Made by a program: the position numbers and the translations under genes | Notes under the pieces: model-generated | What the model was told of the DNA's origin: nothing | The model's database searches: none | Seen by the model: only the letters and a program-made list of their open reading frames with translations | Source of the DNA: Cyanobacteria bacterium OH_PDB_230 | GTDB lineage: Bacteria > Cyanobacteriota > Vampirovibrionia > Gastranaerophilales > Gastranaerophilaceae | Reading direction: 5' to 3' | Assembly (NCBI GenBank): GCA_023421795.1 | Contig: JAEZSO010000002.1 | Span: 434,001-498,000, forward strand | Length of the DNA stretch: 64,000 bases | Part shown: one piece after another, positions 60,901 to 64,000 of the stretch | Layout of the letters: each line of letters begins with the position of its first letter | Numbering within the stretch: position 1 is the first letter of the stretch

Positions 60901-61045
60901 CATAATTCCTGGAAAAGTGTTCCAGAAAGAAATGGATGATTGGGCCGCGAAACAATCTCCTAAAACTCGCGATGAGCTTGAATTTTTAGAAAAAGAAATC
61001 ATAGAGATAATGGAGAAGACAAAGCGGGGGGAGTTGGCAAACTAA
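57992..61045 (+). CDS. Soluble FtsH/Clp-like M41 metallopeptidase with degenerate AAA modules and F-G-G tag
   Basis: 1017 residues, no transmembrane helix. The polar N-tail ends YYVSFGGFF (49-57). Residues about 63-110 resemble a Clp N-domain (AADIAKAYKHKEVTHEHLYA) and about 250-430 a degenerate ClpB/ClpA D1 AAA domain. Residues about 545-780 align with the FtsH AAA module (AEAIAGESGIPFIPINARDF). There, however, the Walker A lysine position is Arg (SGGGRRHT, 556-563), Walker B is MIFIENFD instead of IIFIDEID (622-629), the FVG pore loop is missing and the arginine-finger segment is KPYKFLDQ. The M41 domain (about 790-1010) keeps the zinc site H797-E798-x-x-H801 (THEGGHG) and Asp884 (ISQDMHIASS). 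So peptidase intact, ATPase apparently dead. Monocistronic; GAGG upstream of ATG. Confidence 0.85.
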   Translation: MIKSIDAANSKTIRLNKTPVNSLNLQNKEVSEGITSNDQRVDSQVLQGYYVSFGGFFKTREEKIFDGLQNSFTLNTQREWESAADIAKAYKHKEVTHEHLYAALLEDMCKYIDDLNSGVKKYEVPSTYVLPACFESVIPEAFKDEKTRNAIAPVLMQELQSTHENLQMDFSKRGLSRNPQPTKELLADLNYMYTYMSKEQDNTAFTDNMLLMGIMSSQDDAVYKMSTNLVTKLQAATMTEKTPAKEKIHLKFYDDKADNLWKNVGIGNDMFVVYDQDNETSAKYLLNSFGNLINKPGQQYKNLNAENTNLVYLNKRATFDYLSKVVDEARKTQDKTTVIVADFISLLKNAPMTTSGGRMMSVLNEDDVAVLENKAPVNKADNIRIVLTCNKDSYDANISNPVLKKVIGEYGLHSLPILTAEETKKILTESPDYVKKETKKVFKPNAITRSIEISNMQEGNFPEKTVKLMKNIAGFYIDKEEINLSDVNNYLKETKGLLKTSDSNNSFKVVFDTGKKLKDIVGNGMTKAEAASIVKQIRDKSIGTKGFIIYSNSGSSGGGRRHTAEAIAGESGIPFIPINARDFALKDIDALSQNADLSEVKIKKLVSMAKTQAEANKHKSAMIFIENFDNFGANPLTGISSIYEQKAFSQLLTEMENIRKNENINLVIVGSANYPEYIDEAIQKPYKFLDQIVVYSPQDKKDRIEVLKYYIKKNGLKIAGETPEDKAKTIQNIAETTSYFSVVNLMDLLDKAKIVSKERGHKAIDEADFNEAYLRATSGRPYNSSYTEADKAVVTTHEGGHGATLVVMNKVAEKLGKPWFLPDKLDFITLDPRGSFGGMMKPKDAENSEFGFAQLFADLVCDFGGNSCEKKFYGIDGSWGISQDMHIASSAAQRAVQYMGLGFHTGKRSIPFSPMGTLDVSPRLRDNIDKDIEVFLKNANLVSDKIVDAYAGFLMEFTDKYKSKVGTGECIIPGKVFQKEMDDWAAKQSPKTRDELEFLEKEIIEIMEKTKRGELAN

Positions 61046-61071
61046 TGTCTTTGCAACTGGATTAAGAATTA

Positions 61072-61100
61072 GAGGAACATCTGGAATAAAGATGTTCCTC
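61072..61100. terminator. Hairpin between the M41-like and superoxide dismutase genes
   Basis: Perfect 11-bp stem GAGGAACATCT / AGATGTTCCTC, 7-nt loop, modest T-richness on the plus side. It lies between convergent genes and can serve both. Confidence 0.65.
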
Positions 61101-61117
61101 TTGTCATATATTTGAGA

Positions 61118-61804
61118 TTAGGGTCTTAGTGATTGAGAGTAACGTTTAGAAACCACTTCCCAATTAATATTCTTAAATATAGCTTTTATGTATGAATCTT
61201 TATCTATGCCGTAGTCAATTTGATAAGCATGTTCCCAAACATCGATAACAAGCAAAGGCTTACTATTAACAGGAATATGAAGATCGTGCGATTCAAAAAT
61301 ATATGTTTCTATGTTTTTGCTTAAACAGTTATAAACACTAACCACCCATCCGTTTCTTGTGGATTTCATTGAAGATTCTAAATCGGAGACATAGTTGTCG
61401 AAGGAGCCAAAATCCTTATTTATTTTGCTAAGAAATTCTTTGGATGGGGCTGTCGGTTTTGAATTTAAATTTTCAAAATATAGTTCATGCAAAACGACGC
61501 CGTTATTGGAAAAAGCTCTGTCTATTTTTAAGCTTCTATATTCTGAATAAGCTGCATTTGCTTCTTTTTTATTTGCACTTTCAAGTTTAGTGTTTATTTC
61601 ATTTATTTTTTTAACATACCTGAGATATAGAGTATTATGCTGTTTTAAGAGGTTTTCGCTAAGACCGTTTAAGGATTTAAAAATGCAGCTGAAATCTTTT
61701 GCGGTGATTTTGTCCGATGTTGATAGGTTTTGAGCAGTGGCTAAAGCAAAAACCGGAGTGCTTATTAAAAACGATGCTATAGATAATATTATAATTTTTT
61801 TCAT
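61118..61804 (-). CDS. Exported Fe/Mn superoxide dismutase-like protein
   Basis: 228 residues. Signal peptide about 1-20 (MKKIIILSIASFLISTPVFA). The mature protein follows the SodA/SodB fold: metal ligands His56 (LLKQHNTLY), His106 (VVLHELYF), Asp188 and His192 (IDVWEHAY), and an NWEVVSKRY C-terminal motif like the family's NW..V..R. The long N-helical hairpin is poorly conserved. It should dismutate superoxide outside the cytoplasm. AAAGGAG precedes the ATG. Sequence divergence is high, but all four ligands are present. Confidence 0.85.
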   Translation of the reverse strand: MKKIIILSIASFLISTPVFALATAQNLSTSDKITAKDFSCIFKSLNGLSENLLKQHNTLYLRYVKKINEINTKLESANKKEANAAYSEYRSLKIDRAFSNNGVVLHELYFENLNSKPTAPSKEFLSKINKDFGSFDNYVSDLESSMKSTRNGWVVSVYNCLSKNIETYIFESHDLHIPVNSKPLLVIDVWEHAYQIDYGIDKDSYIKAIFKNINWEVVSKRYSQSLRP

Positions 61805-61870
61805 TTTATGCTCCTTTCGTTTATTTCAATTTTAATTGTAATTTGAATTAAAAGAATTAGCCTGTTATCC

Positions 61871-62644
61871 CTATTCTTTTGATACCAAAATTAAGTATCT
61901 GTCCATTTTGTAATTTGAAAAAGGACTTTCAATCTTTTCAGCAAATTGAATGTGGATGTTTAATCTTTTGCAAAGCTGTTTTTGGATTTCAAATTCTTCT
62001 ATGCCCTGATTGATAATCATCATTTGACCGCTTGGTTTCAATGATTCATAGGCCTGTCTTAGCATTTCATCAGGCCTGAAGTATTCTAAAGGCAGCCCCC
62101 ATTTCAAGTGAGGATACTTTTTTATAAAAGGAAGGCTCCATATTATGCAGTTGTATTTTTTTGTATGGTTTAAAAAATTGCCTTCGATATAATTTGTGTT
62201 TTCAAGACCTTTGATGTGAAATTTTGCCACTTCTTTTCTTGAATAAAGGTTGCTGTAAAGCCTGTGGGCATCGATTTCGATTCCGTCTAAAAGAAACTTT
62301 GCACAATTTTGTTTAAAGAAAAAGTATTCACTTTTGGCATAAGACCAGTTTTTTGAGCCGATGTCCAAAATATTGGGAGAATCTTTAATTTCGATTTTTA
62401 AATATTTGTCCAGAACATCAAGAAGATAAAGGTTTTCAAGATAATTTGTTTTCGTAGAATTGTTTTTAAATTCAGTTAAACTGTATTTTTCTGTTAAAAA
62501 ATTTTCCCTTTCAATTTCTTCAACACTGTTGAAAATGTTTTCTTTCGCTTCGTTTTTTTCTTCATAATTTTTTCTTGAAAATTTGGTTAATTTTCTTATG
62601 CTGAAATCAAATATGTTTTTTAAATTTTCCGAGAAATAATTCAT
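61871..62644 (-). CDS. Class I SAM-dependent methyltransferase-like protein
   Basis: 257 residues. N-terminal 80 residues are charged and helical, then the SAM motif I NILDIGSKNWSYA (about 91-103), acidic GIEIDAHRLY (motif II), a motif IV-like NCIIWSLPFIKKYPHL, and a final strand-rich ILVSKE. Substrate unknown; possibly a lipid, polysaccharide or small-molecule methyltransferase. Monocistronic, with no obvious ribosome site. Confidence 0.75.
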   Translation of the reverse strand: MNYFSENLKNIFDFSIRKLTKFSRKNYEEKNEAKENIFNSVEEIERENFLTEKYSLTEFKNNSTKTNYLENLYLLDVLDKYLKIEIKDSPNILDIGSKNWSYAKSEYFFFKQNCAKFLLDGIEIDAHRLYSNLYSRKEVAKFHIKGLENTNYIEGNFLNHTKKYNCIIWSLPFIKKYPHLKWGLPLEYFRPDEMLRQAYESLKPSGQMMIINQGIEEFEIQKQLCKRLNIHIQFAEKIESPFSNYKMDRYLILVSKE

Positions 62645-62747
62645 TGAATAATTATATTTTAAATTTTAAAAACTGTTAATATCTTCTGATTTTTGGTAAA
62701 TAAATTTTTTTCACATGTGTTTAAAAAAGTGCTGAAGTGGAAGAAAA

Positions 62748-63953
62748 ATGAAAATCAACTCAAACTTTTATCTTAATAATTACGATTTTTCTATTAAAAA
62801 GAACAATCAAGAAAATAAAACCGCTCAAACGCCTTCTTTTTGCGGAATGACATCTGTAATGAAAAAAGCCGCATACGATGACCCTTTACATATTGCCGCT
62901 ATGCTGAAAAAAGTCCCCAATCCCTTTGTGGGATCGTTCCCTGTGGAATGGATTGAGAAAATCGATAAACCGCAAAGAGCGGACAAAATAAAAACTATTC
63001 AAAAAGGTTTTTCTGAAGCGATAAAAGAACTTCAGAAGCCTAATATTGCTATAGAAGAGGATATCCAACGTTTTGTCAGGGAAAATGAATCCATTTTGAA
63101 TTCTCCAATCAGCATGGAAAAGAAACTTTGCCTACTAAATGACTATATCTCTAAGACTCAGCAGGAAATTGACCCTTCTGAATCGCTTGTAAACGCTAAA
63201 AAGATGCTTAAAAATTTGCTGTCTCAAAACGGCATCTGCAAAAAGATCGATTTAAGATACGTAGGCTCAGGCGAATTCGGTAACGTATACAGATTGACGG
63301 CTGATGATAAAGAATATGCGTTAAAAATTTATAAGACTATGCGTACCGAACCAAAAGACAACATCTTTGAAAAACTCTTTGCTGGGTATTCAGTCGAGGA
63401 TTTTAAAGACGAGATGAAGCTTCATGGGAAACTTATAGAAGCTAACAGGGCATTTTATTGGCAACAAAATGTAAAAAAACACCAAAATGCCAGAATGTAT
63501 TTCGCTGACTTGGAAAATGGCGGGTCGTTGTCTCAATATATCGGGTTTAATGCTGCTCCTCCTAAAAAAATAGTTGATGCCACCTATATAGGTTTAGAAC
63601 ATACGGACTTGAGAAATGCTTCAAATACCATAAACGACTGGGTCGTAGATGGTGGCGGACAAAAAGTCATTAATCATACGATTGTCAAAAATAAAGAAGC
63701 GAGAAAAATATACTATAAATTAGCAAAAACACCGGACGATAAAAAGGCTGAAGTCTGGAACGATATATTTAAAAGCAAACACGCAAACAGGCATGACGTG
63801 GAATTAGGTCTTGTGAATGCCCTTCAGTATATGGATATTAAAACCATAGGAAAGCTAAATATCCCTCCAGCAACCTTAGATAAGTGGATTGCATCGTCTT
63901 CTATCCCTCCTCACATTAAAAGACAGCTGGTTAACAAGAAGCTTTTTTTCTAG
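62748..63953 (+). CDS. Protein-kinase-like protein with N-terminal F-C-G tag
   Basis: 401 residues. The polar N-tail ends TPSFCGMTS (28-36). A helical region follows, then a kinase-like N-lobe: glycine loop GSGEFGNV (173-180), ALKIYK with Lys193 and a candidate alpha-C Glu222 (DEMKLHGKL). The catalytic segment is HTDLRN (285-290, Asp287 and Asn290) and the DFG position reads DGG (301-303; VVDGGG). The C-terminal 90 residues are helical with PPATLDKWIASSSIPPH. This could be an active eukaryotic-like kinase or an effector-type pseudokinase. No membrane segment. Function and partner unknown. Only a weak AAGTGG/AAGTGGAAG lies before the ATG. Confidence 0.72.
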   Translation: MKINSNFYLNNYDFSIKKNNQENKTAQTPSFCGMTSVMKKAAYDDPLHIAAMLKKVPNPFVGSFPVEWIEKIDKPQRADKIKTIQKGFSEAIKELQKPNIAIEEDIQRFVRENESILNSPISMEKKLCLLNDYISKTQQEIDPSESLVNAKKMLKNLLSQNGICKKIDLRYVGSGEFGNVYRLTADDKEYALKIYKTMRTEPKDNIFEKLFAGYSVEDFKDEMKLHGKLIEANRAFYWQQNVKKHQNARMYFADLENGGSLSQYIGFNAAPPKKIVDATYIGLEHTDLRNASNTINDWVVDGGGQKVINHTIVKNKEARKIYYKLAKTPDDKKAEVWNDIFKSKHANRHDVELGLVNALQYMDIKTIGKLNIPPATLDKWIASSSIPPHIKRQLVNKKLFF

Positions 63954-64000
63954 ATTAAGACATTTTATAACTTAAAAAATTGCCTACTAAGTTGATTGAA

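Overview
The window reads as an AT-rich bacterial chromosome segment, densely packed with many 4-30 nt gene overlaps and good Shine-Dalgarno sites, using the standard code with several TTG/GTG starts. My best lineage guess is a non-photosynthetic relative of Cyanobacteria (Vampirovibrionia/Melainabacteria, Gastranaerophilales-like). The reasons are: fermentative ferredoxin-linked 2-oxoacid metabolism without respiratory genes, csaB (wall-polymer pyruvylation for SLH proteins), plant/cyanobacterial-type glutamate-cysteine ligase, and several proteins with short polar N-terminal tails ending in an F-G/F-x-G motif. This placement is inference, not proven by a marker gene here.

Layout. 1-6 kb: LysM membrane protein, HEAT protein, ornithine aminotransferase, then a stress operon (DUF378, class II photolyase, PrxQ peroxiredoxin, membrane-anchored small heat-shock protein). 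6-15.5 kb: mutS2, a prepilin-like protein with a Hep/Hag beta-roll and an S74 chaperone, obg, an acyl-CoA synthetase and a DEDDh exonuclease. 15.6-21.4 kb: two different 2-oxoacid:ferredoxin oxidoreductases, a gamma-alpha fusion plus beta and a four-subunit VorB-type enzyme. 22-25.3 kb: tig-clpP-clpX. 26-30 kb: gshA divergent from rsmA-ispE-murQ. 30-34 kb: a 783-residue coiled-coil protein, family 4 uracil-DNA glycosylase and a secreted unknown. 34.4-35.1 kb: rplU-rpmA. 35.3-43.8 kb: TPR protein, PfkB kinase, csaB, dCMP deaminase, the ACT/PFL pair and a WYL-WYL-DUF4127 operon, followed by tRNA-Leu(UAG). 44-53 kb: a GDPD-family protein, then a mannose locus (manC divergent from GT4, two GH130-like proteins and a GT4 with a helical C-terminal domain). 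53-58 kb: SGNH hydrolase, tcdA, an M50 protease and a DEAD-box helicase. 58-64 kb: an FtsH/Clp-like protein with an intact M41 zinc site but a ruined ATPase, an exported superoxide dismutase, a methyltransferase and a protein-kinase-like protein.

The most interesting items are: (i) the shared N-terminal F-(x)-G tag on five otherwise unrelated proteins; (ii) the soluble pseudo-AAA M41 protease; (iii) the prepilin / Hep-Hag / S74 chimera; (iv) the GH130+GT4+manC cluster, which looks like a mannoside synthesis and phosphorolysis system; (v) the kinase-like protein; and (vi) gshA and rsmA, both apparently leaderless from back-to-back promoters. No CRISPR array, insertion sequence, prophage or rRNA was seen.
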